From the NCBI GenBank assembly GCA_965199945.1, contig OZ241354.1, forward strand, positions 2,790,001 to 2,854,000: 64,000 bases of DNA, read 5' to 3'. The number at the start of each line of letters is the position of its first letter. Position 1 is the stretch's first letter. A model generated the notes under the pieces. That model was not told the origin of the DNA and did not search any database. It saw only the letters and a program-made list of their open reading frames with translations. Positions 16,486 through 27,565 of the stretch are shown here, one piece after another. Made by a program: the position numbers and the translations under genes. The DNA comes from VXYL01 sp965199945. Lineage in GTDB: Bacteria; Pseudomonadota; Gammaproteobacteria; Pseudomonadales; Azotimanducaceae.

Positions 16486-16743
16486 GTGAACGCCTCGCGC
16501 CTCGGACGCACCATCGTGCTCGGCGCCGTTGCCGCTGGCCTCGGCATCTGGTGGCTGGGCCGCGCCTACGACGTGGAGACGCCGCAGCTGCTGCGCTTTC
16601 TGCTCGGTAGCGCGCTGTTCGTTCTGGTCGCCGCCGTCTTGGCACTCGCTGGCGCCGCGGCGCTTCGCGCCCTGCGTCGCCGCCGGCCTGCGGCGACCGT
16701 CGGTCTGGGCAAGCCCGAAGCCACGAGCGAACGGCGGGGCTAG
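16486..16743 (+). CDS. Small two-helix membrane protein
   Basis: An 85-residue hypothetical inner-membrane protein starting GTG at 16486. Two hydrophobic helices are visible (TIVLGAVAAGLGIWWLG and LLGSALFVLVAAVLALAGAA), then a basic cytoplasmic tail (LRALRRRRP). It lies 56 bases after the FKBP gene and its end overlaps the stomatin gene's 3' end on the other strand by four bases. No family recognised. No good ribosome site, so the start is approximate. Confidence 0.55.
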   Translation: MNASRLGRTIVLGAVAAGLGIWWLGRAYDVETPQLLRFLLGSALFVLVAAVLALAGAAALRALRRRRPAATVGLGKPEATSERRG

Positions 16744-17705
16744 CCGGCGCCGGGCCTTCCCACGTTGCCCACGTCGCCCGCATTGCCGCTGGTCGCGGTC
16801 AGCACGCGGGTGGCGGCGCCGATCATCGACGACATGTCGCTCAAGTTGGCGGGCACGATCAGCGTATTGCCTTCCTTGGCCAAGTTGCCGAAGCGGTCCA
16901 GATAGTCCTCGGCAATGCGCAGCTGCATCGCCTTGTCGCCGCCGTCCGCGCTCAACGCCGAGGCGACCTTCTTCAAGCCCTCGGCGGTGGCGTCGGCCAC
17001 CGCGAGAATGGCTGCGGCCTCGCCGTGGGCTTCGTTGATCTGCTGTTGCTGCGCCGCCTCGGATTCCTTGATGACGCGCTGCTTCTCGCCCTCCGCTTCG
17101 TTGATCTTGGCGTCGCGCTCGCCTTCGGATTGCAGAATCGTGGCGCGCTTTTCCCGCTCCGCGCGCATCTGCTTCTCCATCGCCGACACGACGTCCCCCG
17201 GCGGGTTGATGTTCTTGATCTCGTAGCGCAGCACTTTCACGCCCCAAGGGCTGGAGGCTTGGTCCAGTTCCTCCACGACGCGCAGGTTGATGTGGCTGCG
17301 CTCCTCGAAGGTCTTGTCCAGCTCGATCTTGCCGATTTCGCTCCGCAGCGTGGTCTGCGCAAGCTGGGCGATTGCGAACAGATAGTCGGCGATGCCGTAG
17401 GAGGCGCGTTCCGCATCCATCACTTGCAGGTACAGCACGCCGTCGACGCCGACCTGCACGTTGTCCGACGTGATGCAGATCTGCTCTTCCACGTCGATGG
17501 TCTGCTCCTTGAGCGTGTGCTTGTAGGCGACGCGCTCGAGGAACGGCACGAGGATGTTGAAGCCGGGCGACAGCGTGCGCGCGTACTTGCCGAGGTTCTC
17601 CACCACGTAGGCGCTCTGCTGCGGCACCACCACCGCCGTCTTGATGATGACGATGATGGCGACGAGCGCGATCAGGCCGCCGATGACGAGTCCCACGTCC
17701 ACCAT
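16740..17705 (-). CDS. SPFH/stomatin-like membrane protein (QmcA type)
   Basis: A 321-residue band-7 protein anchored by one N-terminal helix (VGLVIGGLIALVAIIVIIKTA) and expected to form large ring-shaped membrane microdomains. The SPFH core is clear: VVPQQSAYVVENLGKYARTL, PGFNILVPFLERVAYKHTLKEQ, VDGVLYLQVMD and RSEIGKIELDKTFEERSHIN. A long coiled coil of EGE/EAEGEKQ repeats follows, as in QmcA. GGAGG lies seven bases before the ATG. The NfeD gene is directly upstream; the stomatin-NfeD pair is a widely conserved unit in which NfeD assists the ring protein. Family certain, precise job unknown. Confidence 0.95.
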   Translation of the reverse strand: MVDVGLVIGGLIALVAIIVIIKTAVVVPQQSAYVVENLGKYARTLSPGFNILVPFLERVAYKHTLKEQTIDVEEQICITSDNVQVGVDGVLYLQVMDAERASYGIADYLFAIAQLAQTTLRSEIGKIELDKTFEERSHINLRVVEELDQASSPWGVKVLRYEIKNINPPGDVVSAMEKQMRAEREKRATILQSEGERDAKINEAEGEKQRVIKESEAAQQQQINEAHGEAAAILAVADATAEGLKKVASALSADGGDKAMQLRIAEDYLDRFGNLAKEGNTLIVPANLSDMSSMIGAATRVLTATSGNAGDVGNVGRPGAG

Positions 17706-17737
17706 TGCTTTGCCTCCGTCTCTCCGCGGCTTGGCGC

Positions 17738-18184
17738 CTAGGGTTCGCCCTCGGACGCGCGCGCGATGTGCAGTTCCGTGCCGGCCATCTTCACGACGCG
17801 CCCTTGCTCGCCAGCCGCAATCGCCGCGCTGCCGACGTTCTTCGCATCCCACTCGGTGCCGCGCAGAGCCACTCGCGTGCGCCCGCCCTGGGACACGTCC
17901 TCCTTCACCTCCACGAGAGCGCCTTCGTTCCCGCCCTTGAAGCCCGGCAGTCCGCCGCGCAGCCGGCGGTAGAGCTCGTCGCGGAACAGCACCATCGACG
18001 TGACCGCGAGGAAGGCGTAGAGGAGCCACTGCCCCCAGGCGGGAAGCCCCGGGCCGGCCGCCTCGAAGATGCCGACGACGATGGCGGCCACCCCCATGAA
18101 GGCCAGGTAGAACGCCAAGTCCGCACCGAGGAGTTCGACGGCCACCAAGGCGATGCCGCCGATCATCCAAGCCCACCAAGGCAC
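17738..18184 (-). CDS. NfeD family membrane protein
   Basis: A 148-residue NfeD-type protein, the short form lacking the ClpP-like protease. It has N-terminal transmembrane helices (WWAWMIGGIALVAVELL, FYLAFMGVAAIVVGIF, WLLYAFLAVTSMVLF) and a C-terminal OB-fold (GALVEVKEDVSQGGRTRVALRGTEWDA to ELHIARAS). The GTG start at 18184 is set by GGGGAG five bases upstream. It is 32 bases upstream of the stomatin gene on the same strand, the standard partnership. The longer open frame upstream overlaps lepB and is not coding. Confidence 0.93.
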   Translation of the reverse strand: MPWWAWMIGGIALVAVELLGADLAFYLAFMGVAAIVVGIFEAAGPGLPAWGQWLLYAFLAVTSMVLFRDELYRRLRGGLPGFKGGNEGALVEVKEDVSQGGRTRVALRGTEWDAKNVGSAAIAAGEQGRVVKMAGTELHIARASEGEP

Positions 18185-18270
18185 AGCTGCTCCCCAAAAC
18201 CAAGCCGACTTGCCGCGATAGTAACGCAAGGGGGCGGGCGCGTTTGCCGCTCGCCCCTGCGTTCGGTGCG

Positions 18271-19095
18271 CTATGGAAGATCGGTGAAGAAGCGGCTGAA
18301 GCGCGGCCGGTAGTAGCTCGCGCGATCCACCGAAAAGGCAATGGCATGGGCGCGGCCGTAGATGTTGCGCCGGTCCACGAAGCCGACGACGCGGGAGTCG
18401 CTGGAGTTGTCCCGATAGTCGCCCATCATCCAGTACTTGCCAGGCGGAACCGTGAACGGCGGGAAGGTGGCGCAGGCGCCTTGGTCGGCGCAGCTGCAGA
18501 CCGCTGCCGCCAAGGCCGGCCCGGCTGCCACGGCGACCCTCTCGAACTGTGCGCAGCGGGGCCGTCCGCCCGATGCGGCGCGCAGCGAAAAGGTGCCGGT
18601 GTCGTCGCGGCTGGCGCGGCCCGGTCTGCTGTGCAGCATCACCACCCGCGTCGCGCCGAGCAGGTCTTCGCGGTAGAAGAAGTAGCGCGAGGGGTTGGCA
18701 ACGGGCAGCCGCTGCACTTCGCCCGCTTCGAGGGGCGTGTAGGACGCCCCCGTGCCGTTCACGAACAGCCGCTTGCGCCGCCATTCCACCAGATCGCCGG
18801 GCACCGCCACCACGCGCTTGACGAACAATCTGCCGTCGAGCGGATTCTCGAAGGTCACCACGTCGCCGCGCGCCGGATTGCCCCAGCGCACGATGCGCGA
18901 ATCGGTGAACGGCACGCGCAAGTCCCACGCCAGCTTGTCGACGACGATGCGGTCGCCGTCGAGGATGCCGGGCTTCATGCTGCCGGAGGGCACCTGGTTC
19001 CAGTCCGCCACCGCCGAGCGGAACACCAGCATCACGGCCACGAAGAGGAAAAGGCCGCGCCACTCGCGCCAGAACTTCAGCAGGCGGTCATGCAT
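18271..19095 (-). CDS. lepB: Signal peptidase I
   Basis: Membrane-bound leader peptidase that removes Sec and Tat signal peptides on the periplasmic face (274 residues). One N-terminal membrane helix (GLFLFVAVMLVFRSAVA) precedes box B, VPSGSMKPG, with the nucleophile Ser39. Box D, FVKRVVAVPGD, carries the general base Lys93, and box E is GDYRDNSSDSR near residue 225. Between D and E is a cysteine-bearing insertion (AAVCSCADQGACATF) larger than in short homologues; a similar disulphide loop occurs in gammaproteobacterial LepB. The usual lepA neighbour is absent. Confidence 0.95.
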   Translation of the reverse strand: MHDRLLKFWREWRGLFLFVAVMLVFRSAVADWNQVPSGSMKPGILDGDRIVVDKLAWDLRVPFTDSRIVRWGNPARGDVVTFENPLDGRLFVKRVVAVPGDLVEWRRKRLFVNGTGASYTPLEAGEVQRLPVANPSRYFFYREDLLGATRVVMLHSRPGRASRDDTGTFSLRAASGGRPRCAQFERVAVAAGPALAAAVCSCADQGACATFPPFTVPPGKYWMMGDYRDNSSDSRVVGFVDRRNIYGRAHAIAFSVDRASYYRPRFSRFFTDLP

Positions 19096-19213
19096 CGCGT
19101 CGCCCTTCGCGCGCTGGCCCTTGCCGGCGGCAATCGACCAACCGGCGCATTGGCTCGCGTCGGCAACGGCTCGGCTTGCAGCGCATGGCGTTCATCCCAA
19201 GAGGCGTAGCGGC

Positions 19214-19507
19214 TCAGTCGGCGTTCCGCTGGCGCTCGAAGGCCGCCTGCTGGGCCGCGCTTGCCTCGCCTTGGAAGTGCGCCTTCCAATCGCTGTAGGG
19301 CATGCCGTAGATGCGTTCGCGGGCGTCTTCGTAGCCGACGTCGACGCCGCGCTCGCCCGCTTCGGCGACGTACCACTTGGACAGGCAGTTGCGGCAGAAG
19401 CCGGCCAGATTCATCAGGTCGATGTTCTGCACCTCCTTGTGCGCGTCGAGGTGCGCGACAAGGCGCCGGAACACTGCCGCTTCGATGGCGTCGTTGGCGT
19501 CGGCCAT
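19214..19507 (-). CDS. DUF1244 family protein
   Basis: A 97-residue conserved proteobacterial protein of unknown function. Typical sequence blocks are present: FRRLVAHLDAHKEVQNIDLMNLAGFCRNC, LSKWY, and then GMPYSDWKAHFQG. The FCRNCLSKWY motif with its two cysteines is the family hallmark. AAGGA lies nine bases before the ATG. It sits between lepB and the queuosine-precursor transporter on the same strand, with gaps of about 100 bases, so an operon is possible. Confidence 0.9.
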   Translation of the reverse strand: MADANDAIEAAVFRRLVAHLDAHKEVQNIDLMNLAGFCRNCLSKWYVAEAGERGVDVGYEDARERIYGMPYSDWKAHFQGEASAAQQAAFERQRNAD

Positions 19508-19610
19508 GGTCTTCGTTCCTTCCCTGATCGCCGTGAGGCGCTTGCGCCATCATACCGCCCTCGGGCGCATCTTCCTGCAAAATGCTCGAGGCGAGGGCCG
19601 CGAGGAGCCG

Positions 19611-20486
19611 CTACGGCCGATCGGCGGTCTGGCCTCGTCCCGACAGCGCCACCGGCTCGTCGCCCGGGCCGAGTTCCTGATCCTTGTCGATGCCGAGGAA
19701 CGGCCGCAGCCAGCCCACCAGCAAATACACCGGGCCCGTGTCCACCAGCGCCACCGTCACCTTGAAGACGTAGCCGGAGGCGATCAGCACGAGCAGCTGC
19801 GGCAGGAGCGGTTCGCCGTCGGCGATGTTCGGCAGCGCGCCAGCCCAGAAGTGCGCGATCAGGATGACCGCCGTCGTATCCACCAGCTGGCTCACCATCG
19901 TCGAACCGTTGTTGCGCAGCCACAGGTGCCGCCCGCCGGTGAGCCACTTCCACAGATGGAAGAGCTGCACGTCGCACCACTGGGCGCTCAAGTAGGCGAT
20001 CATGGACGCCGCGACCGTGGCGAAGGCGAAATCGCGCACCTGGAAGAACACCGCCGGCGTGCCGTCGGCGTTGAGTACCGTGCCGGTTTCCGGATCCACC
20101 ACTTCGGCCCCATCAACGCCCGGCAGCACGCCGCCGAGCCAGAGCAGCAACACCACCCAGACGTTCAGCACCAGCCCCATCCACACCACCTCCGTGGCGC
20201 GCTTGCGCCCATAGATTTCGCTGATGAGGTCCGTGCAGAGGAACGTGATCGGATACGGCAGCACCCCAACCGCCACCACCATCGGCACCTGCATCCCGAA
20301 CAACGGAAACGAGAGATCGAGAAAGCGCGTGATGCCCAGCAGGTTGAGCAGCGACAGCGTGCCGAGAAAGATGCCCGCGAGCACGAGAAACACCCGCTGC
20401 CGCCGCAGCTTGTAATTCGGCCGCGGAGATGTCGAGGCTGGCGCGCTTGCGGACGAACGCACTAGGGGATCAGCGCTTGGCGTCAC
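19611..20486 (-). CDS. Queuosine precursor transporter (YhhQ/VUT family)
   Basis: A 291-residue inner-membrane importer of queuine/preQ0-type 7-deazaguanines for tRNA modification. Several helices are visible: VFLVLAGIFLGTLSLLNLLG, MVVAVGVLPYPITFLCTDL, VWMGLVLNVWVVLLLWLGG, and the later TTAVILIAHFWAGAL. The family motif ITFLCTDLISEIYGRKRA is intact, as is the AQWCDVQLFHLWK block. An approximately 30-residue loop (GVDGAEVVDPETGTVLN) is longer than in E. coli YhhQ. The start is GTG at 20486 with GAGGAG seven bases upstream, located within the end of a tiny upstream reading frame. Confidence 0.9.
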   Translation of the reverse strand: MTPSADPLVRSSASAPASTSPRPNYKLRRQRVFLVLAGIFLGTLSLLNLLGITRFLDLSFPLFGMQVPMVVAVGVLPYPITFLCTDLISEIYGRKRATEVVWMGLVLNVWVVLLLWLGGVLPGVDGAEVVDPETGTVLNADGTPAVFFQVRDFAFATVAASMIAYLSAQWCDVQLFHLWKWLTGGRHLWLRNNGSTMVSQLVDTTAVILIAHFWAGALPNIADGEPLLPQLLVLIASGYVFKVTVALVDTGPVYLLVGWLRPFLGIDKDQELGPGDEPVALSGRGQTADRP

Positions 20487-20487
20487 C

Positions 20488-20550
20488 CTAGGACTCCTCG
20501 AATCCGCAGCTGTCGAGAGTCAGGTGCGCACTGCGTTTGGTGTTCGCCAT
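20488..20550 (-). CDS. Possible 20-residue peptide resembling the DUF499 protein's end
   Basis: On the minus strand, AAGGAG precedes an ATG at 20550 that opens a 20-codon frame ending SCGFEES before TAG. The last residues recall the end of the Swt1-DUF499 protein at 22565 (NGHGFEEA). Two readings are possible: a real leader peptide between the HEPN gene and the transporter, or the scar of a deleted DUF499 gene. It overlaps the ribosome site of the transporter, so coupling is possible. Weakly supported. Confidence 0.3.
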   Translation of the reverse strand: MANTKRSAHLTLDSCGFEES

Positions 20551-20589
20551 GTCGTAGATCTCCTTGAACCGCCGTGCGCGCCGTCCCAA

Positions 20590-21402
20590 TCAACCTTGTG
20601 ATCGGCTGCGCTCGCGAACCGCGTCCACGCACCGCTGAATAGCCGGCAGGCGCAGACCCAGGGCCGCTTTGAGGCTGACGCCTCGCGCAATCGCGACCCG
20701 CGTAACCGCCTCGCGGCGGCCCAACGTCGGTTCGTGTACGCAGAGGTCAAGAACCTCTTCCGTGAACTTGCGCCCGGCCGTGCGCAGGTCACGGTCGATC
20801 TGCGTGTCTTGGGCGGCCCAGAAGACCATGTCGCCGAAGGTGACGTCCATGGTGGAGCCGTCTGCCGGTGGGGTGCCAGCGTGCCTGCCCGGCAAGGCGG
20901 TGCCGCTCGAAGTGCGTACTTGCGCTTGTTGCGGTTCTTCTTCCTTGGCTCGCCGCGCACTTTCGTCGACGAGCTCCAAGCGTCGCAACTCGCGCTTGAT
21001 GCAAGCCACTGCGTCCGCCTGCGGTGCGTCGATAGCAGCGAGCAGCCGCTGAGCGGAGTCCAGCGCCCGATCCGCATCGTCGTTTACGAAGCGCTCCTGA
21101 TGCGCCCATTTGTTGCGCCAATCGCGCAGTTCGAAAACCAAGTTGCGTCCGCTGAAACCCAGCCGCTCACGGAACACGTTGCTCCATGTATCCGTGTCGC
21201 ACATGAGCTTGAGCAAGCCGGCCACATCCCACTCCCCGATGGGCTTGTTCGCCAATCGTCGGTCCGCGAAGCGGTGGACGGCTTCCCTGCGCACTATGCC
21301 GGCCACCATCTTGACGTCGACTTCGCGCTCCACGAAGGGCGCAAGGCCTTCGCGCAAGAGTTCCATCGCCTTGCCCACGCGCTCGTGGTTGGTGGCTGCC
21401 AC
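20590..21402 (-). CDS. Stand-alone Swt1-type HEPN protein with unknown C-terminal domain
   Basis: A 270-residue protein whose first ~145 residues are paralogous to the N-terminus of the DUF499 ATPase at 22565 (NHERVGKAMELLREGLAPFV versus NHDRVSKAMALLRDGLAPFV). This is the Swt1-family HEPN domain. The RNase motif R-x4-H is intact as RNKWAH, residues 96-101. A Ser/Pro/Gly-rich linker (about 160-185) leads to a C-terminal domain beginning DVTFGDMVFWAAQDTQIDRD and ending in a helix-turn-helix-like LGRREAVTRVAIARGVSLKAAL. I do not recognise that domain. It may be a separate effector or decoy of the larger system. Predicted role: RNA cleavage in defence, by inference. Confidence 0.8.
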   Translation of the reverse strand: MAATNHERVGKAMELLREGLAPFVEREVDVKMVAGIVRREAVHRFADRRLANKPIGEWDVAGLLKLMCDTDTWSNVFRERLGFSGRNLVFELRDWRNKWAHQERFVNDDADRALDSAQRLLAAIDAPQADAVACIKRELRRLELVDESARRAKEEEPQQAQVRTSSGTALPGRHAGTPPADGSTMDVTFGDMVFWAAQDTQIDRDLRTAGRKFTEEVLDLCVHEPTLGRREAVTRVAIARGVSLKAALGLRLPAIQRCVDAVRERSRSQG

Positions 21403-21625
21403 TACTCAAGCTCCCGCCAGATCTCTAAGCGTTCCCGCAGGCAGCGCACGGGAACTGCGCCCCGCAGATCGTTGATTCCGCGAGAAAGTGCCAACGCGCA
21501 CCTCGTCCAAAGCCGTAGCGCAAGTATAGGCTGTGTGCTCGGCCTCTTGCCGTCGGCCGGCCGAACAGCCGTGGCGGTGGCCATGTGTTGTATGGTTGGG
21601 CTGGGCAAGGGATTGGGGGAAGGCA

Positions 21626-22399
21626 ATGGTCAAGACTTGCGGCGCAATCTGGCGATGCCGCGTTGCGGTGGCGTTGTTTGCCGCTTGGCTGCTCGCCGGC
21701 GCGTCTTTCGCGCAGCCGGTTGGGAGCGCCCAGCAGGTGGGGATCCCGTCGGCCGAGATGGATTTCGTAGCAGCGGCGCAACAGAGCCCCCAATGGTCCT
21801 GGGCGGCGGCGATCGAGATGGTGCTGACCTATCACGGCGTGGCGATCACGCAACCGCAGATCGTGGCGCGCACCTACGGCACGGACTTGTGGGGCAACCT
21901 GCCCGATTGGGGCGGCAGCATCGAAGCGATCACGGCCAACCTCAACAACTGGAGCATCGACAACTACGGTCGGCAATACGCCGTGGCGGCGACCTTGTAT
22001 TGGGGTGCGCCGGCGCCGCACGTGTTGATCGACGAACTGCGCAACCGTCGTCCCATGATCATCAGCTATCTGGACGGGTCGCCCTCTGGACGCACTGTGG
22101 TGGTCACCGCCGCGACGTTTTCGCAAACGGCGCTTGGGCCGAGGATCCTCTCGATAGTCGTCAGGGACCCTTGGCCATCCCCTGCGAACATCGCCAAGCG
22201 CGGCAGAAACGAATACGACGGCGCATCTCTTGCGCAGCTAATCGCAGCGCACTGGTTCATTTCCGTGACCAGGAGTCTCCCCCCTCTTGGCCAGTTGGAG
22301 CCAGACCAAGCGCAGGAGTTGGCATGGCGGGCGACAACGCCAAGTCCGGCCCTCTTGGCGGCAGACGCCCCCGAAGGCTGGACGACCGAGCCGCGGTGA
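21626..22399 (+). CDS. Exported papain-like (AvrRpt2-type) protein with lost catalytic residues
   Basis: A 257-residue protein with a Sec signal peptide (VAVALFAAWLLAGASFA) and a papain-like cysteine-protease fold of the AvrRpt2/C39-like type. The block QWSWAAAIEMVLTYHGV matches the family's QWCWAA... motif, but the catalytic Cys is Ser (codon TCC at about 21799). The usual His in G-H-x-V-V-V-T is also gone (SGRTVVVTAATF), while RDPWPS corresponds to the late DPW motif. It is probably not a protease; binding or inhibition is more likely. It is the only + strand gene within the defence island, between two HEPN genes. Start ATG 21626 follows a purine-rich GGGGGAAGG. Confidence 0.75.
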   Translation: MVKTCGAIWRCRVAVALFAAWLLAGASFAQPVGSAQQVGIPSAEMDFVAAAQQSPQWSWAAAIEMVLTYHGVAITQPQIVARTYGTDLWGNLPDWGGSIEAITANLNNWSIDNYGRQYAVAATLYWGAPAPHVLIDELRNRRPMIISYLDGSPSGRTVVVTAATFSQTALGPRILSIVVRDPWPSPANIAKRGRNEYDGASLAQLIAAHWFISVTRSLPPLGQLEPDQAQELAWRATTPSPALLAADAPEGWTTEPR

Positions 22400-22431
22400 C
22401 GTGCCGGACGCTCCCCTACCTCACCAGCGCC

Positions 22432-22532
22432 GCCCGCGAGAACTCGACGAAGAATCGCACCGCGCCTTCCGGCTCTACCGCTACCGCACGTCCGACACGG
22501 TCACTGCGCTCGACTTCGGATCGAGCTCGGTG
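22432..22532 (-). pseudogene. Broken copy of the 3' end of the DUF3565/DUF1971 gene
   Basis: These roughly 100 bases closely resemble 31536-31636, the 3' end of the intact DUF3565/DUF1971 gene, in the same orientation. One deleted base and in-frame stops (TAG CGG TAG after the V-R of PDVRHRVEP) show it is non-functional. It follows the DUF499 gene and forms a direct repeat with the intact copy about 9.1 kb away. Confidence 0.8.
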
Positions 22533-22564
22533 CGCCTGCCCAACGAATCAGCGCTCGACACCGC

Positions 22565-25894
<3,330 letters not shown>

Positions 25895-25929
25895 CTATCT
25901 GCCCTTGCCGCTCAACTTGCCCATGCGTC

Positions 25930-27489
25930 TCAAAAGCGCCGCCACGCGCCGATCTGTTCCTTCAGCTTGATGAGGAATTCGGCCATCCCTCTATGGGTGG
26001 TTTCCGCGTCTCGCCGGCCAACAATGCGGCCAAGTTCCGCAGGCGACCTCTTGACCTCGTCCGCGAACGCATCGAGCATCGCCTTCGCTCGATCTCGGCC
26101 CCGAACGGCGCCTTCCATCGTTCGGTAAACCTCCTGCATCAAGCGCACCATTTCGTCGGTTGGCAGACCTAGGAGGGGAGCAAACGTCTCGACGTTCTCC
26201 TCAAGCCGCGACCAAATCCAGCGTTCCGGAGACTCCTTTCCCGGCAGGAACAGCGGATCGACAATCTGATCGTACTGTCTTGCCGCTTGCTCGATCTTCG
26301 CCTTCATGCCTTGCGCGTCGCCGTCGAGCACAAAGACAAAGTCCGGCAGCTTGCCGAACTTCCCAAGCATCCGCACATGCGACGGAAACTCGGCCCTTCC
26401 CGTGTTCCTGCCAATCACAAAGTCCTCGTGGCGAAGACCCAGCTTGGGTTGCAGCTCGTCCAGAACGCCGAGAATCATCCCTTCGGCGACTTCGTCTTCG
26501 CAGAGTATCGAGAGCTTCTCTCGGGATTGACCGTAGAGCGACTTCTGAAAGATGTCCCTGTACGCGGGCATTAGCTTTACGTCGTTCGTAGCTTCGTCGC
26601 GATCCAGGAATTTCCTGCCTTCCGGTGGAACGCTGTCCAAAATCACCGGACTATGCGAGGCGACGATGATCTGCAACTGCTGCCGCAACGCAATCCGCTG
26701 CAATTCCAACATGACCTGTTGTTGGGTGTAGGGATGCAAGCCGGTATCTACTTCGTCGATGAGGATTAATGCATTGTGGAGGTGCGCGACGTCCTTCGAG
26801 ATGCGCAGAATGGTGCGTTCGCCCGACGACATGTGGAACTCCGAATAGCGAACATCGCGGCGACCTTCCACTTCGGCGAACAAGATGTCGCGCGCCTTTG
26901 CGCGAATGATCGAGACATCGTTGTATCGATTCTTCAAGATACGGTGCGCGAACACGAGCAAGTTGGCCGTGAATCGCGTGGATCTGTATTGCGCGCGCAT
27001 GATCTGCAGGACGCCGCGCACCTCCGAGGGATTGGTGAGGTTGGCAAGCGTTCGAAGGTAGACTCCCCTTTCCGGCTGCTTGCCCCCCTTTCGTCCCATG
27101 AAGCTGCGGTTCCAGGATTTGCCACGTCGCCAAGCCATGGACAGGCGTTCGCCATTGTGCAGATAGCTGAACGCGAGTTCGGTCTGTTCCTTCGGATCCG
27201 AGAGCTCTCCGTGCAGGCGGTCCGTGAAGTTCGGAAACAGTGTGCTGGGCACAAACGTCCTCGGGCGATCCGGCACCCGGTAGGCTGTGGCGCAAGCGAA
27301 AAGAACAGTGGACTTCCCGCAGCCGTTCGGCCCTGCCAACACCGAGACCGGATAGGTAAACGGCACTCTGAGGTCTTTGATTCCGCGCAGCCTTCCTATG
27401 CGTACCTCTTCCAGGTGGACGTCCCTCTCGGCATGATTCGCCCGCAGTGCATTCCAGACATCCGTAAGTTGCTTTGCTATCAGGGACAT
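25930..27489 (-). CDS. OLD-like ATPase with TOPRIM nuclease domain
   Basis: A 519-residue ABC/SMC-type ATPase fused to a C-terminal TOPRIM-like domain, the layout of OLD-family nucleases such as P2 Old and the GajA subunit of Gabija. Walker A GPNGCGKST is at residues 53-61. The signature SSGERTILRIS, Walker B ALILIDEVDTGLHP and H-loop IIVASHSPVIL follow. The TOPRIM part supplies ILCEDEVAEGMI (acidic) and FVFVLDGDAQG (D-x-D), the metal ligands of the nuclease. It lies between the methyltransferase and the HEPN-DUF499 gene on the same strand. It may be an extra nuclease arm of that system or a separate defence gene riding with it. Confidence 0.88.
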   Translation of the reverse strand: MSLIAKQLTDVWNALRANHAERDVHLEEVRIGRLRGIKDLRVPFTYPVSVLAGPNGCGKSTVLFACATAYRVPDRPRTFVPSTLFPNFTDRLHGELSDPKEQTELAFSYLHNGERLSMAWRRGKSWNRSFMGRKGGKQPERGVYLRTLANLTNPSEVRGVLQIMRAQYRSTRFTANLLVFAHRILKNRYNDVSIIRAKARDILFAEVEGRRDVRYSEFHMSSGERTILRISKDVAHLHNALILIDEVDTGLHPYTQQQVMLELQRIALRQQLQIIVASHSPVILDSVPPEGRKFLDRDEATNDVKLMPAYRDIFQKSLYGQSREKLSILCEDEVAEGMILGVLDELQPKLGLRHEDFVIGRNTGRAEFPSHVRMLGKFGKLPDFVFVLDGDAQGMKAKIEQAARQYDQIVDPLFLPGKESPERWIWSRLEENVETFAPLLGLPTDEMVRLMQEVYRTMEGAVRGRDRAKAMLDAFADEVKRSPAELGRIVGRRDAETTHRGMAEFLIKLKEQIGAWRRF

Positions 27490-27565
27490 GCCGCCTCCCG
27501 CGCCAAACGAGGCAAGCCTAACACGAGAGCAATCGGTCGGGGCGCGGGATTGGCCTTGGCATGTG

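Noticed and set aside
16740..18347. 535-residue reading of the stomatin gene
   Set aside because: The first ~210 residues overlap NfeD out of frame; the real start at 17705 has GGAGG and the membrane anchor.
17738..19063. 441-residue reading of NfeD
   Set aside because: Upstream part is antisense-like noise across lepB; GTG 18184 with GGGGAG fits the family.
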